64,000 nt of DNA from Limnohabitans lacus (GCF_030053395.1 NZ_JASGBH010000005.1:165883-229882), one strand, 5' to 3'; shown: positions 25,717-35,481, numbered from the stretch's first letter. Translations and numbers: made by a program. The notes: generated from the sequence alone by a model not told the origin.

Positions 25717-26639
25717 TTCAGGTCACGCGGATCGTCAAAGTGCGCTTCCACATCGCTGGGCAAGAGCTGGATGCTGGCGCGAAGGCCAGGAACCTCGCTC
25801 ATGAGCGCTTCCTCGACACTGGTGCGCAGCGCCGCAGCGCGGCCCAAGGTCCAGCTGGCAGGCATGTGCATGTGCACGTCCACAAACCGGCGTTGGCCGG
25901 CTTTGCGGGTGGTCAGATGGTCAAAGCGGATGATCTCCACATCACCCCGGTGGTGGGCAAAGCCTTCGAGTACGGTTTGGATCTGCGTGAGCACTTCGGG
26001 CTCCACGGCTTCGTCCATCAGGCCCTGCGAGGACTCCCAGACCAAGTGCGCACCTTCCTTGAGGATGTTTAGCGCCACGCCAATGGCCACCAAGGCATCG
26101 AGCCACAACCAACCGGTGACGCTGACCAGGCCAATGCCGATCACCACGCCAGCGGACGTCCAGACATCGGTCACCAAGTGGCGGGCATCCGCCTCTAGCG
26201 CCAGCGAGCGGTGTTGTTTGGCGGCCCGAAACATCAACCAGGCCAGCAAGCCGTTCAGAGCCGAGCTGCCCACCGACAGGGCCAGGCCAAAGCCAACTTG
26301 TTCCAGCGGTTGCGGATCAAAAATGCGGTGAGCGGCGGCCCAGACAATGCCCAGCGCCGCGACGATGATCAGAATGCCTTCAAAGCCCGATGAAAAATAT
26401 TCGGCCTTGTGGTGGCCGTAGGGGTGGTCTTGGTCAGGCGGCATTTCGGCCACGGTGACCATCATCAGCCCAAAGACCGCGCTGGCCAGGTTGACCAAGG
26501 ACTCCATCGCATCGGACAACAGCCCGACCGAATCGGTGAGCCACCAGGCCAGGGTTTTCAAACCGATGGTGATCAAGGCCACCACCACCGATGCCCAAAG
26601 CATGCGCTTGGGGTTCATCCAGGCATCGAGTTGTTTCAT
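25713..26639 (-). CDS. Cation diffusion facilitator transporter
   Basis: 308 aa. Proton-coupled efflux of divalent metals (zinc, iron, manganese or cobalt) across the inner membrane. Six predicted membrane helices; metal-site motifs LLSDAMESL (helix 2), [10 protein letters not shown] (loop) and HLVTDVWTS (helix 5). The cytoplasmic C-terminal domain includes the His-containing VDVHMHMP. Metal specificity cannot be assigned. TATGCT sits 6 nt before the ATG and no ribosome site is seen. Confidence 0.93.
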   Translation of the reverse strand: MKQLDAWMNPKRMLWASVVVALITIGLKTLAWWLTDSVGLLSDAMESLVNLASAVFGLMMVTVAEMPPDQDHPYGHHKAEYFSSGFEGILIIVAALGIVWAAAHRIFDPQPLEQVGFGLALSVGSSALNGLLAWLMFRAAKQHRSLALEADARHLVTDVWTSAGVVIGIGLVSVTGWLWLDALVAIGVALNILKEGAHLVWESSQGLMDEAVEPEVLTQIQTVLEGFAHHRGDVEIIRFDHLTTRKAGQRRFVDVHMHMPASWTLGRAAALRTSVEEALMSEVPGLRASIQLLPSDVEAHFDDPRDLK

Positions 26640-26700
26640 GCTTTGAGCATACTCCGCCGAGTCTTCACGCCATGGGTGCGCCAGCGCACAGAGCCGGCCA

Positions 26701-27933
26701 TCAAGACAAGATGACCTTGGCGAACTTGCGCTTGCCCACTTGGACCACGTAGGTGCCGGCTTCGAGCTTGAGGCCCTTGTCGCTGATCACGCTGGAATCG
26801 ACACGCACACCACCGCCTTCGATCAAACGACCGGCTTCTGTGGTGGACGGCGCCAGGCCCGCCGACTTGAGCAAAGCGCCGATGCCCAAAGGTGCACCGG
26901 ACAAGGCCACCTCGGGGATGTCATCGGGCACGCCGCCCTTGCTGCGGTTGATGAAGTCCTGCTCGGCCGCATCGGCAGCGGCTGCGCTGTGAAAACGTGC
27001 CGTGATTTCCTTGGCCAACATGACTTTGGCGTCTTTGGGGTTGCGACCGCCTTCGACTTCTTTTTTCAAGGCTTCGATCTCGGCCATGGTCTTGAAAGAC
27101 AGCAAGGTATACCAGCGCCACATCAGGGTGTCCGAGATGCTGAGCACCTTGGCGAACATGGTGTTGGGCTCTTCGGCAATGCCGATGTAGTTGTTCTTGG
27201 ACTTGGACATTTTGTCCACGCCGTCCAGGCCTTCGAGCAAAGGCATGGTCAAGATGCACTGCTGGTCTTGCCCGTATTCAGCCTGCAAGTGGCGGCCCAT
27301 GAGCAGGTTGAACTTCTGGTCGGTGCCGCCCAACTCCAGATCGGACTTGAGCGCCACCGAGTCGTAACCTTGCATCAACGGATACAAGAACTCGTGCACC
27401 GAGATCGGTGTGCCCGCCTTGAAGCGGTCATGGAAGTCGTTGCGCTCCATCATGCGGGCCACGGTGTATTTGGCCGCCAGCTGGATCATGCCCATCGAGC
27501 CCAAGGGCAAGGACCATTCGCTGTTGTAGCGGATCTCGGTCTTGGTCGGGTCCAGCACCAGGCTGGCTTGTTTGTAATAGGTCTCGGCATTGAGCTTGAT
27601 TTGCTCGGGCGTGAGCGGCGGGCGGGTGCTGTTGCGGCCCGAGGGGTCGCCGATCAGGCTGGTGAAGTCACCAATCAAGAAGATGACTTGATGCCCCAGG
27701 TCTTGGAGCTGGCGCATTTTGTTGAGCACCACGGTGTGGCCAATGTGGATGTCGGGTGCTGTGGGGTCCAAACCCAATTTGATGCGCAAAGGCACGCCTG
27801 TGGCTTCGGATTTGGCCAATTTCTGCAGCCAGTCCTCTTTGGGGATCAATTCCTCGCAGCCGCGCAAAGTGACTTCTAAAGCATTCGAAACCGAATCCGT
27901 TATGGGAAATTTTGTAACAAGCGCTTGATTCAT
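26701..27933 (-). CDS. tyrS: Tyrosyl-tRNA synthetase
   Basis: 410 aa. Class I synthetase of the longer proteobacterial TyrS type. HIGH motif is DIHIGHTVV, KMSKS motif is DKMSKSKNN, and a C-terminal S4-like RNA-binding domain closes the protein (VVQVGKRKFAKV). ATG at 27933 (MNQALVTKF) is preferred over a 7-codon extension. It is divergent from the M23 peptidase gene. Confidence 0.96.
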   Translation of the reverse strand: MNQALVTKFPITDSVSNALEVTLRGCEELIPKEDWLQKLAKSEATGVPLRIKLGLDPTAPDIHIGHTVVLNKMRQLQDLGHQVIFLIGDFTSLIGDPSGRNSTRPPLTPEQIKLNAETYYKQASLVLDPTKTEIRYNSEWSLPLGSMGMIQLAAKYTVARMMERNDFHDRFKAGTPISVHEFLYPLMQGYDSVALKSDLELGGTDQKFNLLMGRHLQAEYGQDQQCILTMPLLEGLDGVDKMSKSKNNYIGIAEEPNTMFAKVLSISDTLMWRWYTLLSFKTMAEIEALKKEVEGGRNPKDAKVMLAKEITARFHSAAAADAAEQDFINRSKGGVPDDIPEVALSGAPLGIGALLKSAGLAPSTTEAGRLIEGGGVRVDSSVISDKGLKLEAGTYVVQVGKRKFAKVILS

Positions 27934-27969
27934 AAGGGGTTTTTCTGGCGTCAAAGGGGGCTCGGGCGG

Positions 27970-28014
27970 TAAAATCAGTACCTTGCCGACCCCTCCATTT
28001 TAGGTGGAAGGTAC
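27970..28014 (+). promoter_or_regulatory. Candidate -10 and leader hairpin for the M23 peptidase gene
   Basis: A TAAAAT element (27970-27975) precedes an inverted repeat GTACCTT (27978-27984) / AAGGTAC (28008-28014) with a nested TCCA/TGGA. The hairpin would lie at the start of an about 90-nt leader. No clear -35 was found. Confidence 0.4.
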
Positions 28015-28071
28015 GCTACTCCCGTTTTTTGAGCCGCAGCGCATGCCGCTGTGGCCAACAGTTTTCTTTTG

Positions 28072-29538
28072 ATGACTTTTTTGAACCCCCTCAAAGCTCG
28101 ACTGAGCGCTCTGACGATCTCGCTTTTGCTTCAAGGCACTGCCGCCTTGAGCGCGGGCCTGTCTGCAGCGCAGCGTGCTTTGACTTGGCTTGACGGTCAA
28201 CACCCTCAGCTGGCTCAGGCCCTGGGCGCCATCCGCCAAGGCCTGATGCGCCACCCCAAGGCCATTGGCCTGAGCTTGGCTTCCGTCCTGTTGGCCGGTG
28301 GCGGCGGTGCTTTCGCCATCGCCAATCTGGGGCCGGACATCTCAGACCAGCCTGTGGTGAGCGTGACCACCCCAGTGACCGTGGCTGGTCTGGCTGACCA
28401 GGCACAAGCCATTGACCAACACGTGCTGAACTTGATCCGCACGGACCTGACCCGGTCATCGGACACCCCTGAAAGCTTGCTGCGCCGAATGGGCGTGGTG
28501 GACACGCAAGCGGCCGCTTTCTTGCGCAAAAACCCCTTGGCCAAGCAAGCCTTGCTGCGCTCTGGCCGCACCGTTTCAGCCGAAGTCAACAACCAACAGC
28601 AACTGCGCCAACTGAGCGTGCGCTGGTTGAGCAACGAAAACGATACGGCCTTCCAGCGTCTGGTGGTCAAACGCACCGACAAAGGCTTGGAAGCGAGCCA
28701 AGAGTCTTCCGAATTGAGCACCAGCGTGCGCATGACCGGTGGCACCGTGGCCAGCTCTTTGTATGCCGCCGCTGATGAGGCCCGCTTGCCGGACGCCATC
28801 ATCAGCCAACTGACCGACATCTTTTCGAGCCAGATCGACTTTCACCGCACCTTGCGCAAAGGTGCGCGCTTCTCGGTGGTCTATGAAGTGCTCGAAGCCG
28901 ATGGAGAGCCCATTCGTACAGGGCGCGTGTTGAGTGCCGAGTTCAACAACGAAAACAAGCTGTACCAAGCCATCTGGTTCCAAGAAAACGGCCAAAAAGG
29001 CAGCTATTACGCCCTGGACGGCAAGAGCCTGCGCCGTGCCTACCTGGCTGCGCCCGTGGCCTTCTCTCGCAAAACCAGTGGCATGGGCATGCGCTTGCAC
29101 CCCATATTCCAGACCTTGCAAAAACACAACGGCGTGGACTATGCAGCTCCGACCGGCACGCCAGCCATGTCTGTGGGCGATGGCGTGGTCGAGTTTGCTG
29201 GCGTGCAAGGTGGATTTGGCAATGTGGTCATCGTTCGCCACGGCGGCAACCACACGACCGTTTACGCTCACCTGAGCCGCATCCACGTGCGCCCAGGTCA
29301 AACCATTCAAAAAGGCCAAACTGTCGGCGCTGTGGGCTCCACCGGCTGGTCCACCGGCCCCCACTTGCATTTTGAATTCCGTGTCAACGGCGTGCACGTG
29401 GATCCCCAGAGCGTGATCCAGCAAGCCCAAAGTACACCGGTTTCACCGGCCTCGATGGCCCGCTTCAATGCCTCGGTGAAATACGCCAAATCCCAGTTGC
29501 AAGCGGCCGCGCAGATGCGCGACACCAGCGAGCAGTGA
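28072..29538 (+). CDS. M23-family (LytM/MepM-like) murein endopeptidase
   Basis: 488 aa. Zinc metallopeptidase cutting peptidoglycan cross-links or activating amidases. A membrane segment lies around residue 60-85, followed by LysM/Csd3-like N-terminal domains and a C-terminal LytM domain with ligands in LHPIFQTLQKHNGVDY, TVYAHLSR and GPHLHFEF. ATG 28072 is taken; a GTG at 28051 would add 7 residues. It lies upstream of anmK, linking wall turnover and sugar recycling. A strong terminator follows. Confidence 0.92.
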   Translation: MTFLNPLKARLSALTISLLLQGTAALSAGLSAAQRALTWLDGQHPQLAQALGAIRQGLMRHPKAIGLSLASVLLAGGGGAFAIANLGPDISDQPVVSVTTPVTVAGLADQAQAIDQHVLNLIRTDLTRSSDTPESLLRRMGVVDTQAAAFLRKNPLAKQALLRSGRTVSAEVNNQQQLRQLSVRWLSNENDTAFQRLVVKRTDKGLEASQESSELSTSVRMTGGTVASSLYAAADEARLPDAIISQLTDIFSSQIDFHRTLRKGARFSVVYEVLEADGEPIRTGRVLSAEFNNENKLYQAIWFQENGQKGSYYALDGKSLRRAYLAAPVAFSRKTSGMGMRLHPIFQTLQKHNGVDYAAPTGTPAMSVGDGVVEFAGVQGGFGNVVIVRHGGNHTTVYAHLSRIHVRPGQTIQKGQTVGAVGSTGWSTGPHLHFEFRVNGVHVDPQSVIQQAQSTPVSPASMARFNASVKYAKSQLQAAAQMRDTSEQ

Positions 29539-29539
29539 G

Positions 29540-29562
29540 AAAGGGCCTTCGGGCCCTTTTTT
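29540..29562 (+). terminator. Intrinsic terminator after the M23 peptidase gene
   Basis: The stem AAAGGGCC (29540-29547) pairs with GGCCCTTT (29552-29559) around a stable TTCG tetraloop and is followed by a T-run. It starts directly after the TGA stop, so anmK downstream needs its own promoter or read-through. Confidence 0.93.
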
Positions 29563-29608
29563 GATGGCATCATCACGGGCTTATTCACCCCCACCCGTGT
29601 CACGCCCC

Positions 29609-30742
29609 ATGTCTTCCCATCTTTTTATTGGCCTGATGTCGGGCACCTCACTGGATGGCGTGGATGGCGTGCTGTCGCGCATCGACGAGCAAGGGCAGAT
29701 GCAGGTGCTGGCCCACGGGTTCACCCCCTTTGAGGCGTCTTTTCGCGAGGCCCTGATGGTGCTCAATCAAAGCGGGCCTGACGAGCTGCACCGCAGCGCA
29801 CTGGCGGGCAACACGATCTCACGCCTTTATGCACTTGTGGTGAAAGACCTGCTGGCACAAGCGCAGTACACCGCATCGGACATTGCCGCCGTGGGCGCAC
29901 ACGGCCAAACCGTGCGGCACAGGCCCTTGGAGTTCGACGGCACCTCGCAGCAAGCCGCTGTGGGTTACACGATTCAATTGATCAACCCTGCGCTGCTGGC
30001 CGAGTTGACGGGCATCGATGTGGTGGCCGATTTTCGCAGCCGCGACCTGGCGGCCGGCGGGCAGGGTGCGCCGCTGGTGCCAGCATTCCATGCGGGTGTG
30101 TTTGGCCGCCCAGGTCAATGCGTGGCCAGCATGAACATCGGCGGCATTTCCAACATCAGCGTCTTGAACGCGAATGGCACGGTGCAAGGCTGGGACTGCG
30201 GCCCCGGCAATGCCTTGATGGATTTTTGGTGTCAGCTGCACACCGGGCAAGCCTTTGATCGCGATGGAGCCTGGGCGTCAACAGGCACGATCCATACGGA
30301 CTTGCTGCACAGCTTGCTGAGCGAAGATTTCTTGAGCCGTACACCCCCAAAAAGCACCGGGCGTGATCTGTTCAATCCGGCCTGGCTGGAACAGCATCTG
30401 AGCACTTTCAGCAAGCTGCCTGCGGTGGATGTGCAAGCCACTTTGACCGAGTTCACGGCCTTGGCTTGTGCCATGGATGTCAGCTTGCATGCCACCGAAG
30501 CTCGAACACTGATCGTGTGCGGTGGCGGCGCTTTGAATGGGCACTTGATGCGCCGACTGTCGGCGCACTTGCCCGACGTGGACGTGGTCAATAGCGAACA
30601 GCGCGGTCTGCCGCCCCTGCAGGTGGAGGCCGCGGCCTTTGCTTGGCTGGCCTTCAAGGCCTTGCGCCGCGAAACAGCAAGCCTCCAAAGCGTCACGGGC
30701 GCCAGAGGCGCCCGTGTACTGGGGGCGCTTTATCCACGCTGA
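29609..30742 (+). CDS. anmK: Anhydro-N-acetylmuramic acid kinase
   Basis: 377 aa. Converts 1,6-anhydro-MurNAc from wall turnover to MurNAc-6-P for reuse. The N-terminal signature FIGLMSGTSLDGVD, GHGQT-type motif GAHGQTVRH and late CGGGALNG fit the family. ATG 29609 matches the family start. Near the 3' end a 10-bp perfect stem, CACGGGCGCC with its complement (30694-30716), lies inside the coding sequence. It converges on erpA. Confidence 0.95.
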   Translation: MSSHLFIGLMSGTSLDGVDGVLSRIDEQGQMQVLAHGFTPFEASFREALMVLNQSGPDELHRSALAGNTISRLYALVVKDLLAQAQYTASDIAAVGAHGQTVRHRPLEFDGTSQQAAVGYTIQLINPALLAELTGIDVVADFRSRDLAAGGQGAPLVPAFHAGVFGRPGQCVASMNIGGISNISVLNANGTVQGWDCGPGNALMDFWCQLHTGQAFDRDGAWASTGTIHTDLLHSLLSEDFLSRTPPKSTGRDLFNPAWLEQHLSTFSKLPAVDVQATLTEFTALACAMDVSLHATEARTLIVCGGGALNGHLMRRLSAHLPDVDVVNSEQRGLPPLQVEAAAFAWLAFKALRRETASLQSVTGARGARVLGALYPR

Positions 30743-30785
30743 CCCCCGTTGACTTGGAGCGAGCCATGCTCGCCAACTGGTCCAA

Positions 30786-31151
30786 TCAGGTCGAGAAAGA
30801 CGAACCGCAACCGCAAGTGGAGGTGGCATTCGGATTTTTGATCACGAATTGCGCGCCTTGCAGGTCTTCCTTGTAGTCGATTTCAGCACCGATCAGGTAT
30901 TGGTAGCTCATCGCATCAATCAGCAATGACACACCGTTCTTGCTCATGGTGGTGTCGTCTTCGTTGGTGATCTCATCGAAAGTGAAGCCGTACTGGAAAC
31001 CCGAGCAGCCGCCACCCTGCACGAACACACGCAGTTTCAAATCAGGGTTGCCCTCTTCTGCGATCAGATCGGCCACTTTGGCGGCAGCGCTGTCGGTGAA
31101 GACAATCGGTGCGGGCATTTCGGTCTGGATGTTTTCTGCAACAGCGCTCAT
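30786..31151 (-). CDS. erpA: Iron-sulfur cluster insertion protein ErpA
   Basis: 121 aa. A-type carrier delivering clusters to apoproteins. The three cluster cysteines are visible: C49 (GGGCSGF), and C113 and C115 (TCGCGSSF). ATG 31151 has GGAG upstream; a longer frame from 31262 is rejected. A TATACT -10-like element lies on the minus strand about 30 bp before the start. Confidence 0.96.
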   Translation of the reverse strand: MSAVAENIQTEMPAPIVFTDSAAAKVADLIAEEGNPDLKLRVFVQGGGCSGFQYGFTFDEITNEDDTTMSKNGVSLLIDAMSYQYLIGAEIDYKEDLQGAQFVIKNPNATSTCGCGSSFST

Positions 31152-31263
31152 GGTGTTTCTCCGGGGACAATGGCTAATAGTATAGCGCCGCAGTGGGTTA
31201 TTCCCCGTCAACGCACCATTAACGTTACTCACGTTGGGGGTATGCCACAAGTGGACGGCCAAT

Positions 31264-31296
31264 AAAAAAGCCGCAGCGGCGAACCGATGCGGCTTT
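31264..31296 (-). terminator. Intrinsic terminator of the rplM-rpsI operon
   Basis: On the minus strand a 13-bp stem with one mismatch (AAAGCCGCATCGG, 31284-31296, with 31267-31279) closes a TTCG tetraloop and is followed by T6. It lies 20 bp after the rpsI stop. Confidence 0.93.
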
Positions 31297-31316
31297 GGAC
31301 AAAACCAGAAAGCGGA

Positions 31317-31709
31317 TTAACGCTTCGAGAATTGCTTGCGGCGACGAGCAGAGTGCAAGCCGACCTTTTTACGTTCCACTTCACGTGCGTCGCGAGTGAC
31401 GAAACCAGCTTGGCTCAGCACGGGCTTGAGCGATGCGTCGTAGTCAATCAGGGCGCGGGTGATGCCGTGGCGCGATGCACCGGCTTGACCGGATTCGCCG
31501 CCACCGTGGACATTGATCTGAATGTCGAAAGATTCGGCATTGTTGGTCAACATCAAAGGTTGCTTGGCAATCATGATCGAAGTTTCGCGGCCGAAGTAGG
31601 CTTGGATGTCCTTGCCGTTGACCGTGATCTTGCCAGTGCCTTTTTTCAGAAACACGCGGGCGACGCTGGATTTGCGACGGCCTGTGCCATTGTTCCATTC
31701 ACCAATCAT
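31317..31709 (-). CDS. rpsI: 30S ribosomal protein S9
   Basis: 130 aa, full length. [20 protein letters not shown] at the N-terminus and the basic C-terminal tail ending in KQFSKR (penetrating the decoding region) are diagnostic. It starts 11 bp after rplM and is cotranscribed with it. Confidence 0.98.
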   Translation of the reverse strand: MIGEWNNGTGRRKSSVARVFLKKGTGKITVNGKDIQAYFGRETSIMIAKQPLMLTNNAESFDIQINVHGGGESGQAGASRHGITRALIDYDASLKPVLSQAGFVTRDAREVERKKVGLHSARRRKQFSKR

Positions 31710-31720
31710 CTCAAGACTCC

Positions 31721-32152
31721 TTAGATGTCCAGCACTTTAGGCTGTTGGGCTGTGTGGGGGTGCTCAGCGCCGCCATACACTTTGAGTTTCTTGATCATGG
31801 CGTAACCGAGTGGGCCCTTGGGCAGCATGCCCTTGACAGCCTTCTCGAGTGCGCGGCCAGGGTGCTTGGCTTGCATGTCGCGGAAGTTGGTTGCAGTGAT
31901 ACCGCCGGGATAGCCCGAATGACGGTAATACACTTTGTCGAGTGTCTTGGTGCCAGTCACTTTGAGCTGGGCAGCATTGATGATGACGATGAAGTCACCG
32001 GTGTCGACGTGAGGCGTGTAAATGGCCTTGTGTTTGCCGCGCAAACGGAGAGCAACTTCGCTGGCTACTCGTCCGAGGACCTTGTCGGTCGCGTCAATCA
32101 CAAACCACTCGTGCACGACCTCAGCGGGTTTTGCGCTGAAAGTTGTTGTCAT
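31721..32152 (-). CDS. rplM: 50S ribosomal protein L13
   Basis: 143 aa, full length. [16 protein letters not shown] and the motif [10 protein letters not shown] are typical of L13. ATG 32152 (MTTTFSAKP) is chosen over an unsupported 42-codon extension. It is the first gene of the rplM-rpsI operon and has a leader of about 140 nt from the -10 at 32300-32305. Confidence 0.98.
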   Translation of the reverse strand: MTTTFSAKPAEVVHEWFVIDATDKVLGRVASEVALRLRGKHKAIYTPHVDTGDFIVIINAAQLKVTGTKTLDKVYYRHSGYPGGITATNFRDMQAKHPGRALEKAVKGMLPKGPLGYAMIKKLKVYGGAEHPHTAQQPKVLDI

Positions 32153-32299
32153 GAGTTTTCTCTTTGAAAGAAAGGTTTGTCGGGCCCTTTTCCACGGTCG
32201 GTGCTCCTCTTTTGGGAGCCTCTTAGGTGGGAGTGTGCCGGCCTTTTGAGGGGCTTGGCGTCTTCGCCGCGGGACCACAAAACGCTGCGAAGCCTTACA

Positions 32300-32305
32300 T
32301 TATAC
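32300..32305 (-). promoter_or_regulatory. Perfect -10 box (TATAAT) for rplM-rpsI
   Basis: TATAAT on the minus strand in the only AT-rich stretch upstream of rplM. It predicts a start near 32293 and a leader of about 140 nt, long enough for autoregulation by L13, but I could not define a specific regulatory fold. No good -35 is visible. Confidence 0.6.
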
Positions 32306-32347
32306 GAAAAATCAAGGACTTGCGGGGATATTGGTTACCATCGGTGC

Positions 32348-33238
32348 ATGTTCAGTTATCGACACGCCTTCCACGCCGGCAACCATGCGGATGTGCTCAA
32401 ACACATCACCTTGTTGGCCACCATGCGCCACCTCATGCAAAAAGAGGCCGGCATCACCCTGATCGACACCCACTCCGGCGCAGGCTTGTACCGCCTCGAT
32501 GGGGATTACTCCCAAAAAGGTGCCGAGGCTCAGGACGGCCTGTTCAAATTGCTGGGCGCCTTAGAAAAACTCGACACCATTCCCGAGCCCATTGAAGACT
32601 ATTTGGAACAAATCGCCAGCTTCAATGCCAACGGTGAAGCCCGCATTTACCCCGGATCGCCTTTTTTGATGCAGCGCCTGATGCGTCACGAATCTCGTGA
32701 CCGCTTGCGCCTGTTTGAGCTGCACCCCACCGACAGCCGCGCCCTGATGTCCAACATCGCCCAGCTGGAAGCGGGCCGCACCGTCACCGTCAGCCGCGAG
32801 GATGGCTTCGAAGCCCTCAAGAAGTTGTTGCCACCACCCGCTTCGGCCACCGGCTCCAAGCGCGCCATGGTGCTGATCGACCCGAGCTACGAAATCAAGT
32901 CGGACTACATGAAAGTGGCCAACGTGATTCAGGAATACCTCAAACGTTTTTCGACGGGCACCTACTTGGTCTGGTACCCGATCATCCCGCGTCCCGAAGC
33001 GCACGATTTGCCCCGCCGACTGCGCACCTTGGCCAATCAGGCACAAAAGCCCTGGCTGAACGCCACCTTGGCGATTGGCCGCGGACCTGGCGACGAAGGG
33101 GGCCTGGTGGCCAGCGGGATGTTCGTGATCAACCCGCCCTTCACGCTGAAAGACCAGCTCCGCAAGGCCCTGGAAGTGATCGGCCCAGCGCTGGCCCGTG
33201 GCAATGGCAAGGAATGGAAAGTCGAAGCCTCTTCCTGA
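32348..33238 (+). CDS. rlmJ: 23S rRNA (adenine2030-N6)-methyltransferase RlmJ
   Basis: 296 aa. Begins MFSYRHAFHAGNHADVLKH, the RlmJ signature; the catalytic loop is LIDPSYE (DPPY-type motif with Ser in place of the second Pro) and a VINPPF segment follows near the C-terminus. ATG 32348 has no ribosome site; TACCAT lies 6 nt upstream. Confidence 0.94.
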   Translation: MFSYRHAFHAGNHADVLKHITLLATMRHLMQKEAGITLIDTHSGAGLYRLDGDYSQKGAEAQDGLFKLLGALEKLDTIPEPIEDYLEQIASFNANGEARIYPGSPFLMQRLMRHESRDRLRLFELHPTDSRALMSNIAQLEAGRTVTVSREDGFEALKKLLPPPASATGSKRAMVLIDPSYEIKSDYMKVANVIQEYLKRFSTGTYLVWYPIIPRPEAHDLPRRLRTLANQAQKPWLNATLAIGRGPGDEGGLVASGMFVINPPFTLKDQLRKALEVIGPALARGNGKEWKVEASS

Positions 33239-33280
33239 AGCTGACCAGGACTCAGGGAAAGTCCTGATCTGAAAAACTTT

Positions 33281-33316
33281 AATTAACCGACCGATCGGTC
33301 GGTTAATTGGTATACT
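33281..33316 (+). promoter_or_regulatory. Perfect 28-bp palindromic operator and -10 of the paa operon
   Basis: 33281-33308 is a perfect palindrome: half-site AATTAACCGACCGA followed by its exact complement. The -10 box TATACT (33311-33316) begins 2 bp after it, so a bound repressor would cover the -35 and spacer. The ACCGACC/GGTCGGT core is typical of TetR-family operators, and PaaR, the phenylacetyl-CoA-responsive regulator of betaproteobacteria, is a TetR protein, so this is most likely its site. A weak AGGAG-like site precedes the paaA ATG. Confidence 0.9.
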
Positions 33317-33364
33317 GGCAACCGCGCCGCGATCATCCCATCCTGTTCGGCGCAGGAGAAGCCC

Positions 33365-34393
33365 ATGTACACGCAATCGTTCAGCGTTTCCGACCAGGAC
33401 GACGCCAAGTCCGCCGGCCTGAAGGCCGTGCCCAAACAAGCCAGCGCAAGCGAGCAAGCGCTGCAAGCCCAATTCGACGAGCGCATCGACGCCGATGGCC
33501 GCATCGAGCCCCGCGAGTGGATGCCAGAGGCCTACCGCAAGACCTTGGTGCGCCAGATCAGCCAGCACGCCCACAGCGAAATCGTCGGCATGCTCCCCGA
33601 GGGCAACTGGATCAGCCGAGCCCCAAGCCTCAAGCGCAAGGCCATTCTGATCGCTAAAGTGCAAGACGAAGGCGGCCACGGCCTGTACCTGTACAGCGCC
33701 GCCGAAACCCTGGGCACCAGCCGCGACCAGATGCTCGACGCCCTGCACACCGGCAAAGCCAAATACAGCTCCATCTTCAACTACCCCACCCTCAACTGGG
33801 CCGATGTAGGTGTGGTCGGCTGGCTGGTCGATGGCGCGGCCATCATGAACCAGATCCCGCTGTGCCGCTGCTCCTATGGCCCGTATGCCCGCGCCATGGT
33901 GCGTGTGTGCAAAGAAGAAAGCTTCCACCAGCGTCAAGGCTACGAAGCCCTCTTGGTGATGATGCAAGGCACGGCCGAGCAAAAAGCCATGGTGCAGGAC
34001 GCCGTCAACCGCTGGTGGTGGAAGTGCCTGGCCATGTTCGGGCCGCCCGACGCCGACAGCTCCAACAGTGCGCAAGGCATGCGCTGGGGCATCAAGCGCA
34101 TCAGCAACGACGACCTGCGCCAAAAGTTTGTGGACGCCACCGTGCCCCAAGCCAAGGTTCTGGGCGTGACCTTGCCCGACCCCGACCTGAAGTGGAACGA
34201 AGAGCGTCAAGCCCACGACTACGGCCAAATCGACTGGGACGAATTCTGGGCCACCGTCAATGGCAACGGTCCCTGCAACAAGGAGCGTCTGGGTGCCCGC
34301 GTCAAGGCCTGGGCCGATGGCGCCTGGGTGCGCGAAGCGGCTGTGGCCCACGCCCAAAAACAACAAGCGCGTCAACTGAAGGAAGCAGCATGA
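33365..34393 (+). CDS. paaA: Phenylacetyl-CoA 1,2-epoxidase catalytic subunit PaaA
   Basis: 342 aa. Di-iron catalytic subunit of the multicomponent epoxidase that forms 2-(1,2-epoxy-1,2-dihydrophenyl)acetyl-CoA. Di-iron-type motifs include [12 protein letters not shown] and [13 protein letters not shown]. First gene of paaABCDE; its stop overlaps paaB by 4 bp. Expression is expected to be repressed at the upstream palindrome until phenylacetyl-CoA accumulates. Confidence 0.97.
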   Translation: MYTQSFSVSDQDDAKSAGLKAVPKQASASEQALQAQFDERIDADGRIEPREWMPEAYRKTLVRQISQHAHSEIVGMLPEGNWISRAPSLKRKAILIAKVQDEGGHGLYLYSAAETLGTSRDQMLDALHTGKAKYSSIFNYPTLNWADVGVVGWLVDGAAIMNQIPLCRCSYGPYARAMVRVCKEESFHQRQGYEALLVMMQGTAEQKAMVQDAVNRWWWKCLAMFGPPDADSSNSAQGMRWGIKRISNDDLRQKFVDATVPQAKVLGVTLPDPDLKWNEERQAHDYGQIDWDEFWATVNGNGPCNKERLGARVKAWADGAWVREAAVAHAQKQQARQLKEAA

Positions 34394-34686
34394 GCACACC
34401 CGCACTCAAAGAATGGCCCCTCTGGGAAGTTTTTGTCCGCTCCAAGCAAGGCTTGGAGCACAAACATTGCGGCAGCCTGCACGCTTCGGATGCGCAGCAC
34501 GCCCTGCAAATGGCGCGCGATGTTTACACCCGCCGCCAAGAAGGCGTGAGCATCTGGGTCGTGCCCTCTGCCACCATTTCGGCCAGCGAACCCAATGACA
34601 AAGGCGAGTTCTTCGAGCCCGCCAGCGACAAGGTGTACCGTCATCCGACTTTTTACGTGATTCCCGACGAAGTCGGGCACATGTGA
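34390..34686 (+). CDS. paaB: Phenylacetyl-CoA epoxidase subunit PaaB
   Basis: 98 aa. Small bridging subunit of the PaaABCE complex. [24 protein letters not shown] at the N-terminus is diagnostic, with [16 protein letters not shown] at the end. The ATGA overlap with paaA indicates translational coupling; it overlaps the GTG start of paaC in turn. Confidence 0.96.
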   Translation: MSTPALKEWPLWEVFVRSKQGLEHKHCGSLHASDAQHALQMARDVYTRRQEGVSIWVVPSATISASEPNDKGEFFEPASDKVYRHPTFYVIPDEVGHM

Positions 34687-35477
34687 GCGCGCCAATGAAT
34701 GCACCTACCGAATACCTCTTGCACCTCGCCGACAACGCCCTGATCCTCGGTCAGCGCAACGCCGAATGGTGCGGCCACGGCCCCATCCTGGAAGAAGACA
34801 TCGCGCTGTCCAACAACAGCCTCGACCTGATCGGCCAGGCCCGCATGCTGTACCAGCATGCCGCCGTGCAAATCGGCAACGGCGCGACCGAAGACACCTT
34901 GGCGTATTTCCGCGACGTGCCGGATTTTCGCAACTACACACTGTGCGAATTGCCCCACATGCCGCTGATGGCCGGCACATCGGCTGGCGACCGCGACTTC
35001 GCCACGACCATCGTGCGCAACTTTTTGTACAGCAGCTTGATGGTTCTGGTTTGGGATCAACTGCAAAGCTCCAAGGACGCACAACTGGCCGCGATCGCCG
35101 CCAAGTCGCTCAAGGAGGTGCGCTACCACCTGCGCCACTCGCGTGACTGGTTGGTTCGCTTGGGCGATGGCACCGAGGCTTCGCACACCAAGGCGCAAAC
35201 CGCGCTCGACCAGTTGCTGCCCTACACCCAAGAGTTCTGGAGTACCAGCCCACAAGAAGCGGCGGCACTGGCCAACGGCACTGGCATTGACATGGCCACG
35301 CTGCAGGCCGACTGGAACCGCATCGTGGACGAGGCCCTGACCGAGGCCACGCTGCAACGCCCAGCTGCTGGCGGCTTTGTGCCCACCGGCAAACAAGGCA
35401 TCCACTCTGAGCATTTGGGCTTTGTGCTGGCCGAAATGCAAAGCCTGGCACGCAAGCACCCCGAAGCCATCTGGTAA
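34683..35477 (+). CDS. paaC: Phenylacetyl-CoA epoxidase structural subunit PaaC
   Basis: 264 aa. Ferritin-like partner of PaaA. NAEWCGHGPILEEDIALSN, QARMLYQHAA and LPHMPLMAGTSAGDRDFA match the family. The start is taken as GTG at 34683, overlapping the paaB stop; ATG at 34695 (MNAPTEYLLHLADN) is an equally possible start. Confidence 0.95.
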   Translation: MSAPMNAPTEYLLHLADNALILGQRNAEWCGHGPILEEDIALSNNSLDLIGQARMLYQHAAVQIGNGATEDTLAYFRDVPDFRNYTLCELPHMPLMAGTSAGDRDFATTIVRNFLYSSLMVLVWDQLQSSKDAQLAAIAAKSLKEVRYHLRHSRDWLVRLGDGTEASHTKAQTALDQLLPYTQEFWSTSPQEAAALANGTGIDMATLQADWNRIVDEALTEATLQRPAAGGFVPTGKQGIHSEHLGFVLAEMQSLARKHPEAIW

Positions 35478-35481
35478 GCCC

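Noticed and set aside
28051..28071. GTG start seven codons upstream for the M23 peptidase
   Set aside because: No ribosome site and no gain in the membrane-anchor prediction; kept only as an alternative.
32561..34405. Open frame of 614 codons opposite rlmJ and paaA
   Set aside because: It crosses the intergenic paa operator and is the reverse of two clear genes.
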